Positions 50,401 to 61,730 of a stretch of 64,000 bases of DNA are shown here, in pieces (position 1 is the first letter of the stretch; every line of letters begins with the position of its first letter). The DNA is taken from positions 271,636 to 335,635 of the forward strand of contig VWND01000031.1 in NCBI GenBank assembly GCA_009599575.1, given 5' to 3'. Position numbers and translations under genes: made by a program. The notes beneath the pieces are model-generated. The model searched no databases, was not told where the DNA came from, and saw only the letters and a program-made list of their open reading frames with translations. This stretch comes from Blumeriella jaapii (Eukaryota; Ascomycota; Leotiomycetes; Helotiales; Drepanopezizaceae).

Positions 50401-51113
50401 GGCCACCATGGACAAGCAATTCCAAGACCGTCGTCGTATGACCAGATCGCGGAATCGCCCCAAGCACGCGCTCTACGGTGTGACTGCCGGGGCCAACTCC
50501 TTCGTGAGCAGTCTGGCCAGTGGCGTGGGTGGTCTCGCCCGAAAACCACTCGAAGGCGCCGAGCAAGAAGGCATCACGGGGTTTTTCAAGGGCGTCGGGA
50601 AGGGCGCCCTCGGCTTCGTCACCAAGCCGGCCATTGGCGTCTTCGACCTCGCGTCGAACGTCAGCGAGGGCATCCGCAACACGACGACGGTCTTCGACGG
50701 CGACGGCCTCGACCGGGTGCGCCTCACGCGCTTCATCGGGACGGACGGCATCGTGCGGCCGTACTCACAGCGCGAGGCGCTGGGCCAGTTCTGGCTCAAG
50801 CAGCTCGACAGCGGCAAGTACTTCAACGAGATGTACCTCGCGCACCTGGAGCTGCCGCGGGAGGACGTCGTCGTCATGCTGACATAGCCGCATCATGCTC
50901 GTCAAGAGCAAGCGGCTCACGAGCGAGTGGGACGTGCCGCTCAAGGACGTGCAAACCATCAGCAAGGAGCGCACGGGGCTCAGCCTGACGCTGCGCGGGG
51001 GCACGAACGGGCCCTTCGTCCCCGTCGCCGAGGAGAGCAGTCGGAATTTCCTGTATCGTAAGATCGGCGTGGCGGTGGGGGAGTTCAACAAGAAGTACAA
51101 GGCGACGGAGTAG
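41437..51113 (+). CDS. Vacuolar protein sorting protein 13 (bridge-like lipid transfer protein)
   Basis: VPS13 forms a long hydrophobic groove that moves phospholipids between membranes at contact sites. Exon 1 is 41437-47900 and exon 2 starts at 47952 after a 51-base intron. The chorein N-terminus is textbook: MLEGLVASLLNRFLGMYIRN and VGIWSGDVKLRDLELR. About 3,200 residues follow with the VPS13 extended region, a DUF1162/VAB-like repeat region around residues 2100-2700, and the C-terminal ATG2-like and PH-like part (ITGFFKGVGKGALGFVTKP, SEWDVPLKDVQTISKER). The frame breaks twice. Near 50358-50362 it moves by the equivalent of a 2-base deletion between KSVFGVSDS and KVTGSIAKG. Near 50885-50889 it breaks again between REDVVVMLT and RIMLVKSKR, creating a TAG. 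Protein similarity continues across both breaks, so no intron explains them. With both corrected, length is about 3,209 aa. Confidence 0.93.
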
Positions 51114-52117
51114 GGGGTTGCGACCTGCTGAGTGGTGGTTGTTAGGTACCTAGTATAGGTAGTAGATGGGTGGGCTCTAGGGGGTGGTTGACAAGCGAAA
51201 TTGAGCGAGAAGAGAAATGGGATGGGATGGGATGGGATGGGATGGGATGGGATGGGATGAGAGAAGGCTATGTAGGTAGGAACGAATGATTCTTATGATG
51301 GAATGGCTGAGTGGGCCTCGTGTTGGTCGCTCTGTGTTGTTTTGTTCCTTTGTGTTTTGGCTCTTCTCGGCACGCGAGGAGAGTGAGCACAGTACAGTAC
51401 AGCACAGCAAAATGTTTTCCTAGCTAGCTAGCACGTCGTCCGTCATAGCGTCAATTTATGGAGCGAGTTTTTTTTTTTAACTCTCTCCCTCTCTCCCTCT
51501 CTCCCTCTCTCCCTCTCTCCCTCTCCCTCCCTCTCTCCCTCTCTCCCTCTCTCCCTCTCTTGGTATAGTGTGGCTTGCTTCTTTCGCTTCTTTAAGGTCT
51601 GACCTGACCTGACCTGACCTGACCTGACCTGACCTGACCTGATCTGACCTGATATAACCTGATATAACCTGATGTGATCTGATATGATCTGATATGATAT
51701 GATCTGATATGACCCGATGTGATGTGATGATATGATGATGATGGTGTTTCGAACGAATCCACACACTGAGTGAGTGAGTCACTGACTGGCTGGCTGAGTG
51801 GCTAAGTGGCAGGCTATGGACCCTTCCATCCTGGCTGCCTCGTCTGGTGCAGGAGCTGCAACAAGAATGCTTGCTCGCTTGCTTGCCTGGCAAGGGAGAC
51901 GAGGAGAAAGAAGGAGGGGAAATAGTGTAAGTAAGGTAGGTAAGCATACTGGGGTAATGTAGGCTAGGTAGGTATCCATCGCTACAGCAGGTGCGGCGCG
52001 CAACGCCTTCGTGTGGTGTAGTTTTCTATCCTTGCTCTGTTTGCTGGTTTCTTTGCGTGCTGCTCTCTCTATCTACAGATAGGTACAAACAGCGTACGCT
52101 GTACTGTACGTGCCTAG
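51114..52117. repeat. Repeat-rich intergenic region
   Basis: No gene was seen. GGGAT pentanucleotide repeats at about 51219-51258; a CTCTCCCT repeat at 51481-51560; GACCT pentanucleotide repeats at 51600-51642, grading into degenerate GATATGATCT copies to about 51730; then short GGTA runs. It separates the convergent ends of VPS13 and GPI10. Confidence 0.75.
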
Positions 52118-54552
52118 CTATTCGGTACCCAAGGCCCCATCCACGAGCTCCCACACGACCACGTCCCCCGTCCGCCGCCAATCATCGTGCCAGTGCGAGT
52201 TCCTCGCCCGCCACCTCTCACCTGGAAGCCGGGCATGTGGCCCTCGTAGAAGGTCTTCAGGTCCGCCTCGATGCCCGCGAAGCCCGCGACGTAGCGCGGC
52301 CACGGCCGCGCCGGGCCGCCAACCTCCTCGGACAGGAAGCGCTGCGGGTCGTCGTAGAAGCGGTCCGCCTCGTCGCGGTAGGCGGCGCGCGCGCTCGTGT
52401 GCGCCGCCAGGTGCAGCGGGGGCTCGCAGGTGAGCGCCCAGGCGTGCAGGCCGGCGTGGATGAGCTGCGAGCGCCAGGGCGTGCTGTGGCAGGGCATGAG
52501 GAAGGCGACGAAGGTCTCGGAGTCGTTGTAGGTGTTTTCAGCGACGTGGGTTGAGGGATGGTGGGCTTTTGCTCGGGCGTGGGCTTGCACGTGGTGGAAG
52601 GCGTCGTCGTTGGTGCCGTAGAGGGGGGAGGAGAGGGGTCGGCCCCGGCCGTCGAGGGCGAGGGCTTCGTACTCGTGCCGGAGGAAGGTGGTCAGGGGGA
52701 GGATGCCGGACTGGTGGGCGAGGGTTGTGTAGGCGGCGATGAGGAGGTTGGAGGCTAGCATCAGGTAGAGGAAGGGTTTGTGCTTGGTTGTTGGCTTTGG
52801 GGCGGTGCTGCTGGTGGTGCTGGTGGTCGGAGGCGTTGGTGGTGAGGCCTGGAAGAAGGAGGAGATGGTTGGCGGTGACGAGGTGGAGGAGCGGAAGGAG
52901 CGGGTAGATGAAGCGGACTTCTTTGTGGGCGATGAGAGACAGTGAACCCAGGGCGAGGAGGATCGTCGTCGTGAACAGGAATCGGATGTTGGATGGTGGC
53001 AGCGAGCTGGCTTGGTAGAGCGCTAACAATGTATGTGGGAGGTACGTGGTGAGTAGAAGGGGCAGGCCTTGCGACAGGTAGTAGTGCCAGTCGTTGCGGC
53101 CGTAGAAGACGGCGAGGTTTTGCGAGATGTTGAAGTGGAGAAATTGATAGGGCGGAAAGGTCCACTGGCCGTAGTAGAAGTAGTCCGAGGTCAGTGACAT
53201 GAGAAGAACGGCCGAGCCGCAGACGATGGCTTCGCGGAGGAGAACCAGGTAGTCTGCGAGGGGGGCTCGCTGGTGGAGAAGGCCACTCAGGGTCGGCATG
53301 AGGATGCTGAACCAAACGAGGGCGTTGGTTGGGCGGAGGATGCATGCTGTCGCCGCAAGGAGGAGAGAGATACGGAGACTGCCTCTCATTATCAGGTGAA
53401 GGGAGATGTGGTCGAAGACAAGATCCTACTGTTTGATCGATCTGGAGGTCTGGAAGACCTCCGTGTCTGCTGTCTTGGCAGAGGCAGCTTCGTCCTCCTC
53501 GCCTGTTTGTTGAGACTGATCGCTACCCTTGCCCAGCACGGTGGACGTCGACAGCTTCCACGGCCAGAAGTACAGCGCAGTGATTGTCATGGTCGTCTCG
53601 AGGCAGTTTGAGAATGTTCGTGTGGAGCAGAACCACTGCCAGGGGCTGAAGATGGTCATCCACAGCTGCTCCCGGGGCCATCAGTCCATCTGGCAGGTCA
53701 AGGTAAGGACCACGACTTACCGCTGCACGCGATGCTCGACTCCCGGTCCCATAGATCCGCTCGGAGAACTGCCACATGTAGTAGTCTCCAGCCGCGGCCA
53801 AGTAGGCCTGCACCAGACTGGGAAGGGCGGCTAAGATCATGGCGCGGAACTGAGGGAAGAAGCTGACGGCCGTCATGGCTTTGTCTGCGGTGTAGTACAC
53901 CATGGCAAAGAGCGCCGGGTGCACGGAGGAGCGGAGTTGGTGATGCCATTCCTGTGGGGTGTTAGCATCTTGTCTTGGAAGAGAGGAGAGAGGAGAGGGA
54001 AGAGAGGGAAGAGAGGGAAGAGAGGGAAGAGAGGGAAGAGAGGGAAGAGAGGGAAGAGAGGGAAGAGAGGGAAGAGAGGGAAGATATGAAGAGAGGGCAA
54101 CAAAAAGGACTAGAGGCACGTGCCCACGTGATCCAGGCCCCGGACTGGGGACCAAAGGCCATCTGCCATGCCGGCTCCAAGGACTGGTAGTATTCGTCGG
54201 GCTGGAAAAAGGTGCGCAGCGCGAGGGCGTTGATGCAGCGGAGGACGAGGAGCAGCATCCACGTATCCTGGGCGGCCTGTTCGTTGAGCAGCGGGTTGAG
54301 GCCATTGTCCTGGGGGAGCGGAAGTGGTGGTGGTGGTTTGGTCTTGGTGGTATTGGAGGTATTGGTGAATTTGGTGATATTGGAGGTCTTGGAGGTATTG
54401 GATGTATCGGTGATATTGGAGGTATTGGATGTATCGGTGATATTGGTGATATTGAAGATATCGGAGGTATTAGAAGTATGAGAAAGATCAGAAGTATTTC
54501 CCGTATTTCCCATACTTCCCATACTTCCCATACTTCCCGTACTGGAAGCCAT
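52118..54552 (-). CDS. GPI mannosyltransferase 3 (GPI10 / PIG-B, GT22 family)
   Basis: An ER multi-pass enzyme that adds the third mannose to the glycosylphosphatidylinositol anchor. Four exons are inferred: 54552-54124, 53951-53721, 53665-53430 and 53378-52118. The N-terminal 80 residues are a Ser/Asn/Thr-rich tract coded by a degenerate repeat. The catalytic lumenal loop [15 protein letters not shown] (Asp119-Glu120) is intact, followed by [17 protein letters not shown], many membrane helices, and [13 protein letters not shown]. The last exon shows two frame breaks. The equivalent of a 2-base deletion lies in a low-complexity loop (about 52795-52850), before [15 protein letters not shown]. 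The equivalent of a 1-base deletion lies at about 52217-52222, before [19 protein letters not shown]. Corrected length is about 719 aa. Intron 1 needs a GC donor. An apparent TAG at 53426-53428 is inside a 51-base intron. Confidence 0.87.
53952..54123 (-). repeat. GPI10 intron 1 with a 9-base tandem repeat
   Basis: The intron contains about ten copies of GGAAGAGAG (plus-strand reading) at about 53988-54083. To join the conserved AWITW to EWHHQLRSS the donor must be GC (TGG|GCACGT) with acceptor CACAG. The GT two codons earlier gives the wrong phase. Confidence 0.65.
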
Positions 54553-55372
54553 CTGTATAGTCGATCTACCAACCAAGCCGTGGTTCCATACAGGTCGATG
54601 TAGTAGAATGTACTGTTGAGTCCTGTACCGCACAGCACTTGTGTACCTACTGTACAGTAGCGGGCCTCCTGAACCTCGATGGCAGCCGAGGACGGCTTAT
54701 CACGTGATACAAAACGTGACATATCTCGAAGCTGACTCAGACTCGGCGGCATCACGTATCACCGGTGCCGTGCCAAGGCTCTGGCGCAGATGCCAAGGCC
54801 GCGACGACCAATGCCCGGCCCCGCTCGTTCCAACTCGACCCTCGACCGAGACTCGGGCCGTGAGTCAAGCGACGGGTCACGGGAGCAGAGCAAAGACTGG
54901 TACTGACTGGTGCTGTACGACTGTACTGTAACTGTACATACAGTACTGTGTGGACTAGACGGTACTATCCTGCATCTATCTGAAGCCAAGTAAGGTCCCC
55001 GATGCATTAAGTAAGAAGTAAGTACGTTGCCCGCTCTTCCGCTTCTTCTCTTCTTTTCTTGTCTTCTTCCACGTCTACTTCTTCTTCTGCCTCTGCTTCT
55101 GCTTCTGCTTCTTCGACTTCTCTTTTCCTCCTGTACAGTACTGGACATCCACCCACCCCCCCCCCCCCCCCCCCCCCCCCCCACCGAAAAAGAAGCATTT
55201 CTACCCTCGATCCCCAGATCGGCCACCATCCATCATCCATCCACGGCCCCACCCGAATCCTACGGTACAGCTCTCGACAGTCTACAGCACAGTACGGGCG
55301 CACACACGGTCCATACAGACACAGTACTGACGGTGCAGACAGACCGGCCTCCATCCATCGACGCAGCCGAGC
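54553..55372. promoter_or_regulatory. Divergent upstream region of GPI10 and CAR2
   Basis: About 820 bases between divergent starts. It holds TACTGTACAGTAG and CTGTACTGTAACTGTAC motifs near 54645 and 54911, TTCTGCCTCTGC-type pyrimidine repeats near 55080-55115, and a 27-C homopolymer at 55156-55182. No coding sequence was seen. Confidence 0.5.
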
Positions 55373-56856
55373 ATGTCTCCCCACGCCGACAGCACCGCCG
55401 ACGCCCATGCCGGCCGCAGCCCGAAACAGCCCGCCGAGTCGAGGTTCCACGCCGCGTCCAGCGCGGCCGCCATCGAGACGGAGAACCGGTGCGCCGCCCA
55501 CAACTACCACCCGCTCCCCATCGTCTTCGCCCGCGCCGAGGCCTGCCACGTCTGGGACCCCGAGGGCAAGCGGTACATCGACTTCCTGTCCGCCTACAGC
55601 GCCGTCAACCAAGGCCATTGCCACCCGGAGCTGGTCAAGGCCTTGTGCGAGCAGGCCGCGCGCTTGACCCTGTCCTCGCGCCTTCCACAACGATGTCTTC
55701 CCCAAGTGGGCCGAGAAGGTGAAGGATGTCTTTGGCTATGACATGGTGCTGCCCATGAACACGGGCGCCGAGGCCGTCGAGACGGCCATCAAGATTGCGA
55801 GGAAGTGGGCCTACAAGGTCAAGGCCGTGCCGCAGGGCAAGGCGCTCGTCTTTGCGGCGGCCGAGAACTTCCACGGCCGGACGGTGAGCTCGGCATCCCC
55901 ATCTCCGGCGCGAGCGGACGGGGAGGGGGGCACATGTCACTAACGGAAGCAGATGACCGCCATCACCATGTCTACCGACCCCGAGTCCAAAGACAACTAT
56001 GGCCCCTTCGTCCCAGGCATCGCGGCCGTGTGCCCCGTCTCCCACAAGGCCATCCGGTTCAACAACGTCTCCGACCTGGAGACCGTGCTCGAGACCCACG
56101 GCAAGGAGACGGCCGCCTTCATCGTCGAGCCCATCCAGGGCGAAGCCGGCGTGGTCGTCCCCGACGACGACTACCTCACCCGGGTGCAGGCCTTGTGCAA
56201 GAAGCACAACGTCTTGTTGATCTGCGACGAGATCCAGACGGGTATCGGCCGCACCGGGCGCATGCTGTGCTCGCAATGGGCCAACATCAAGCCGGACATG
56301 GTCACCCTCGGCAAAGCCATCTCGGGGGGCATGTACCCCGTATCGTGCGTGCTCGGCTCGAAGGAGGTCATGCTGGTGGTCGAGCCGGGCACGCACGGGA
56401 GCACGTACGGCGGCAACCCCCTGGGCTGCGCCGTGTCGATCCGCGCGCTCGAGATCATGGAGGAGGAGGACCTGACGGCGCGCGCCGAGGCGCTCGGCAC
56501 GATGCTCCGCCAAGGGCTGGAAGATCTGCGGAGTCCGATGATCAAGGTGGTTCGGGGCAAGGGGCTGCTGAACGCGATTGTCATTGATGAGTCGCAGACC
56601 GGCGGCCACTCGGCCTGGGACCTGTGCATGTTGATGAAGAGCAAGGGACTGTTGGTATGTTGGTTACGCGACCTGGCGCTTCTCGACTCGACGGGGTGAG
56701 CTAACGAGCGATGCGTAGGCCAAGCCCACCCACCAGAACATCATCCGCTTCGCGCCGCCGCTGGTGATCACGGAGGAGCAGATCCAGCAATCGCTCAAGA
56801 TCATCGGCGAGGCTGTCGCTGAGCTGCCGAGCGTGAAGGGTTCCCTGGAACACTAG
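55373..56856 (+). CDS. Ornithine aminotransferase (CAR2)
   Basis: A PLP enzyme converting L-ornithine and 2-oxoglutarate to glutamate-5-semialdehyde and glutamate, in arginine catabolism. Three exons: 55373-55883, 55953-56654 and 56719-56856. The class III aminotransferase signatures are clear: [60 protein letters not shown] and the PLP lysine in TLGKAISGG (about Lys292). [12 protein letters not shown] and the end [11 protein letters not shown] are also typical. In exon 1 the frame breaks at about 55676-55683, between LTLSSR and FHNDVFPKW. The bases are consistent with loss of one CG from a CGCGCG run. Downstream similarity is unbroken. Corrected length is about 450 aa, the usual size. There is no presequence, as expected for the cytosolic fungal enzyme. 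Confidence 0.92.
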
Positions 56857-58624
56857 GTCGTCTCTTTTTTTGGTTGTGGGTTTTTGGTTTTGGTATTTTT
56901 GTCTTTGTTTTGGTATTTTTGTCTTTGTTTTGGTTTCGGTTTTTGGTTGGTTTTTGGAAGGGGGTTGGAGAAATGGGGGAAATGGGGAGGAAGAGGGAGT
57001 ACGGTGGGAGGGGTATGGGATGTCTGTCGCATGGGTGGGGGGAGATCCCTGGGCCAAAAGTTGGATGGGGGTAGGAGGGCCGTCTGCAATGATGGCTTTG
57101 CTGGCTTTGCTGTCTGGTGTGCTGGCTTATTTGCTTGCTGGACGGAGTGAGAGGATGGCATTAGGTTAGAGAGAAATGGAACGGGTTTAGGAAGAGCTGG
57201 AAAGGGGGGTTGTGGAGAACTGGAGAGACGCTGGGGGTTCATGGATGGCAGACGCAGGTGATGTGTGTGTAACGTGAGTGATGGGTTTGGCGAGAGGGGG
57301 CGGCGTGTCGGCGGTTTCACACGCACGGGTTCACGTGACAGCGTCACACATACAGCATGTACCGTCCACGCCGTCGGTACAGTACCTCCACACTGTACGG
57401 GATGTGTAGGGTAGAGTGCGGGTCCTGCGCTGTGGATGTCGTATGGTACTGTATATATCGTACGCTATATATCGTACGGTATATATAGTACGGTATATAT
57501 AGCACGGCATACCTAGCACGGTATGCATAATACTGTATTTACCGTAAGTACATCCTGTCAGTACAGTACTATACATACATCCTGTACCCATACAGTCATA
57601 GTCATACCGTCCTGTGCCAACCTCATCACAGCCAAGAGACTGTAACTTACCAGATCGAATCGAATCTGATCCCCGTCGGCTTAGCGCCAGCCCAAGGCCG
57701 CGAACGGCGCGTGGACAGGGGGAAACTGAACTCGTGATTTTGAGTCGAAGTCGTGTATTGTACAGTATCGTACCGTCTGTACAGTACTGCACTGCACTGT
57801 ACTGTATGTGACCGACCGACCGACCTCGACGTCTCAGTCATCATCATCATCATCATCATCATCCATTTCCTTGCCACGCCATTTTTCCCTTTCCCTTTTC
57901 CCTTTTGCCTTTTGCCCCCGTATTTACTCTCTCTTTGCCTTCCCCTCCCGCAACCAACGCCAACCTCGGAATCCCCTCACCCTCACCCTCACCCTCACCC
58001 CCTTCCGCCATCCTCCTCTACATCTCGTCAACCACTCCCACATCCCCCTCCCGGCGATAGACTGCAACTGCAACTCCAACTCCAACTGCAACTCAACTGC
58101 AGCTCAACTGCAGCTCAACTCCAACTCCAACTCCACCTACAACGACCTAGAGACTCGACCTGCGCCCAGCAACTGCATGCGCTATCTGCATGTCTGAGCC
58201 GCCTGCCCAGCAGCCTACGCTACGGTACTGTGCCTACCGGCCGCGAGCAAAAGCCACTCGATAGCCGCAACGAATCTGCTGCTTGCCTGTTCGTGCGATA
58301 GAGCCCTTTCACGCACACGCATCCTCGTCTGCATCGACTCGAGAGCTGCCTCACTCGCCCACCAGACGGCCGGACCCCCTCGACCTCCTCGATCTCCTCG
58401 ACCGCGTCCTCCTCCCTCCGCTTCTTCTTCTTCTCCCTCCCCCTCCTCCGCCGCCGCCGCCACCCCCGCGACCACCCCCGCGACGTGGTGTACATGCAGA
58501 ACGAAATCACCTCGACTCTATATCCGCAGCTCAGCTGGTAGTGGTCTCGGGGAGACGGAAAGACGAGAAGAGCACGCCAGAGCAAGACGGAAGGGAGTGC
58601 GAGAGGCTGCAGCATCCGCACAGC
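56857..58624. repeat. Repeat-rich intergenic region
   Basis: No gene was seen. Two copies of a 20-base unit (TTTTGGTATTTTTGTCTTTG) at 56888-56927; degenerate TATATATCGTACG copies at 57448-57515; ACTGTAC clusters at 57540-57580 and 57765-57805; a CAT run at 57838-57864; ACCCTC copies at 57975-58000; and AACTGC/AACTCC hexamers at 58065-58140. The last part is pyrimidine-rich and probably the ATG1 promoter and leader. Confidence 0.7.
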
Positions 58625-61600
58625 ATGGCGGCCGTACCGCCCCCGTCCTCGTCGTCGGCGGCGAAGCGGTCGAGGACGGGCGATAGAGTCATCGGCTCCT
58701 TTACCATCGACGACGAGATCGGCAAGGGGAGCTTTGCGACCGTGTACCGAGGCATTCACAAGGTATGTCATGTCATGGCTTTCCCGACCCAGAATCCGCT
58801 GGGCCCTCGAGGACGGGGGGCGTCGAGCCTCCCCTCCGTCGAGGACCAGAGATGTCGACCCGAGCTAATCTGCCATGTCGGTAGCCGACCCAGGGCGTCG
58901 TGGCGATCAAATCCGTCAACCTCTCCAAGCTGAACAAGAAGCTCAAGGAGAACCTCTACTGCGAAATCGAGATCCTCAAGGGCCTCCACCACCCGCACAT
59001 CGTCTCCTTGATCGATTGCCGGGAGTCCACGTCGCACATACATCTGGTCATGGAGTACTGTTCGCTCGGGGACCTCTCGTACTTCATCAAGAAGAGGGAA
59101 AAACTGGCGGACAACCCGGCGCTGCGAGACATGGTGCGAAAATACCCCATGCCCCCTCACGCAGGCCTGAACGAGGTCATCGTCCGCCACTTCCTCAAGC
59201 AACTCGCCAGCGCCATGAGATTCCTGAGGGACCGGAACTACATCCACCGGGACGTCAAGCCGCAGAACCTGCTCTTGCTACCCTCGCCGCAGTACAAGGG
59301 CAGCGAGCTCATCGCCATCATGAGCGCGAGCCGGGAATCCCTGGTGCCCGTCGCCGGGCTCCGCTCCTTGCCCATGCTCAAGATTGCCGACTTTGGATTC
59401 GCTCGATCGCTGCCCGCGACGTCGCTCGCGGAGACCCTCTGCGGCTCCCCGTTGTACATGGCCCCGGAGATCCTGCGCTACGAGAAGTATGGTCCCGAGG
59501 CCGATCTCTGGTCGGTGGGGACGGTGCTGTTCGAGATGATGGTCGCCGACCCCCGTTCCGCGCGAGCAACCATGTGGAGCTGCTCCGCAAGATTGAGAAT
59601 GGCGAGGACGTGATCAAGTTCCCCCGGGACTGCCAAGTGAGTCAGCCGATGAAGCAGATCATCCGGGCGCTGTTGAAGCGGCAACCCGCGGCGCGCATGT
59701 CGTTCGAAGCCTACTTCAGTCATACGACGGTGGTGGATGCCATCCCCGGCTTGGTGGGAGACGATCTTCCCCGGCGGGTCAAGGCGCCGTCGATGCCGGA
59801 CGCGACGCCGATGAGCAGGACGTCCTCCACGAGGAGCGAGAGACGACAGCAGGGCAAGACGGAACCCGTGTACTCGTCCTCGCCCAGCCGAGAACGACAG
59901 CTTCCACCGTCGCCGAGACCACCTCACGTGGATCCGGTCCGGCAGCTGGCGGGCACGCCTCCACGCGCCATACCCCAGCCGTTAGGACACCATCGCGAAC
60001 GACGGCCGTCCATCCACTCGGCAGCCACCGCGCCCACCCCCGAGGCGATTCACGCCGCCCGCCCGCCCTCGCGGACGTTCACCCCCAGTTCCCACGAGCA
60101 AAAACGACGGTCGCTGCGAAGAGCGTCGGTGGACGAGACCCCGGCCGTCGAGCGGACGCCGGCTCACGATTCGCACACCCGGGAGGCGATGGCGGAGGCG
60201 GAACAGGCCGTGCGTGACGCCCGCGAGTACGTCCTCGTGGAGAAACGAGCGGTGGAGGTCAACGCTCTGGCTGACGAATTGGCTGCCAATCCCCGATTGC
60301 AACCTAAGCACTCGTCGCTCCCCTCGCGGACAGGGCAGATGACGAGGAGAGCGACGACACAGGGTCCGCCCACGTCAGCCACGGGTGCGGTGCCCTCGTC
60401 GCCTTCGCGCGCGGTGCAGATAGCCCAGGGACGCCCTCGACCCGACGCTCTGCCCCTGAGGCAGAATTCCTTCGGGAGATCCTATGGAAGCCCCTCGGCG
60501 ACATCGGCGATCGCGAAAGCGCTTCACGGAGCCAGCCTGAGGATGTTCGGTGTGGGCTGGAATCCGGCCCTGGTGACCAAAGGAGTGTCGCCGCCGCAAC
60601 TGTACCACGCGTTTCCTGCCTACCCCACGCCTCCCGGCGTCGCAGGCCTGATCGGGGACGGTCGAGCGTCTGGGCCTGTTGACGAGGATCTGAGGGCGGT
60701 CAACGTGATCGAAGAATCCGCAACGCGAAGCGATGTGGTCTACGGGTTTGCCGAAGTCAAGTATAAGCAGCTCATCCCGCTCGCGCCGTCCATGGACCAC
60801 GGACTTGGTGGCGCCACGGCCGCGAAGGCCACGGACGGGGACGAAGACGATGGTCTGACTGTCGAAGCCGTGGTCGCCCTGTCGGAAGAGGCTCTCGTTC
60901 TCTACGTCAAGGCCCTCTCGCTCCTCGCCAAGTCGATGGACATCGCTGGTGCCTGGTAACCGCAAGCAGCGCCACGATGCTGTGCATGTGGCACATGTTT
61001 CGCCTAACAACGCCGCGGCGAGCAATCGGATCAACAGTGCCGTGCAGTGGGTGCGAAGCCGGTTCAACGAGGTGCTCGAGAAGGCCGAAGTCGTCCGGTT
61101 AAAGCTTCTCGATGCGCAGAAGAAGCTACCGGCAGACCACCCGGGCCATCCCAGCAACCACGCCACGGCCTCGCGGCTGGGCGGCACGTCGTCTACGGAT
61201 GGCGTTCACCTGAGCTCGGGCATCGGCGGAGAAGCTCATGTACGATCGGGCGCTGGAGATGAGTCGCACCGCAGCCATCAACGAGATTGCCAACGAGGAT
61301 CTATCAGGATGTGAGATATCTTACGTTACTGCCATCCGAATGCTGGAGGCCGTCTTGGAGAATGACGATGAGGTGTCACCTCCGCAGCGGAAGCGTGCTT
61401 CTACGCTCCAAGAGGGGCGCGAGAAGAGGGACGAAGAGGGCATGGTCAATGGCATCAACATTGAGGATCGACAGGCGGTGATGAAAGGTATCTGATCTGA
61501 TCTCTTCGCATCTACTCCCACATTACACTTTGCATCTGTTCTGGTAATCTCAGGCCGTCTAATCTCACACAGTTGTCCAAACGATCCGCTCACGCATGTC

Positions 61601-61730
61601 GGCTCTCAAGCGGAAGATGCAGCTGATTGAGAAGCATCGAAGCCTTCCTCCTTCCTCCTCGCCCCGACCGCCGAGCATCGTGCACAGTGGTGGCATGACA
61701 CCCACTGTTGCCAACACGCCGCCACACTGA
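58625..61730 (+). CDS. Autophagy-initiating serine/threonine kinase ATG1
   Basis: The kinase that starts autophagosome formation together with ATG13 and ATG17. Exons: 58625-58762, 58885-61487 and 61573-61730. The kinase domain begins [19 protein letters not shown], with VVAIK (Lys55), [10 protein letters not shown] (Asp169), DFGFARS (Asp215) and [12 protein letters not shown]; all active residues are present. A long Ser/Pro-rich linker follows, then the C-terminal early-autophagy targeting region ([20 protein letters not shown] through [13 protein letters not shown]). The frame breaks three times. One break, like a 1-base deletion, is at about 59539-59550 before RPPFRASNH. The second, like a 2-base deletion, is at about 60955-60961 and creates TAA. 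The third, also 2 bases, is at about 61220-61229 before [10 protein letters not shown]. The corrected sum gives about 967 aa, normal for ATG1. Confidence 0.92.

Noticed and set aside
53426..53428. In-frame TAG in GPI10, suggesting a pseudogene
   Set aside because: It lies in a 51-base GTAGGA...GGCAG intron whose removal joins conserved sequence ([12 protein letters not shown]).
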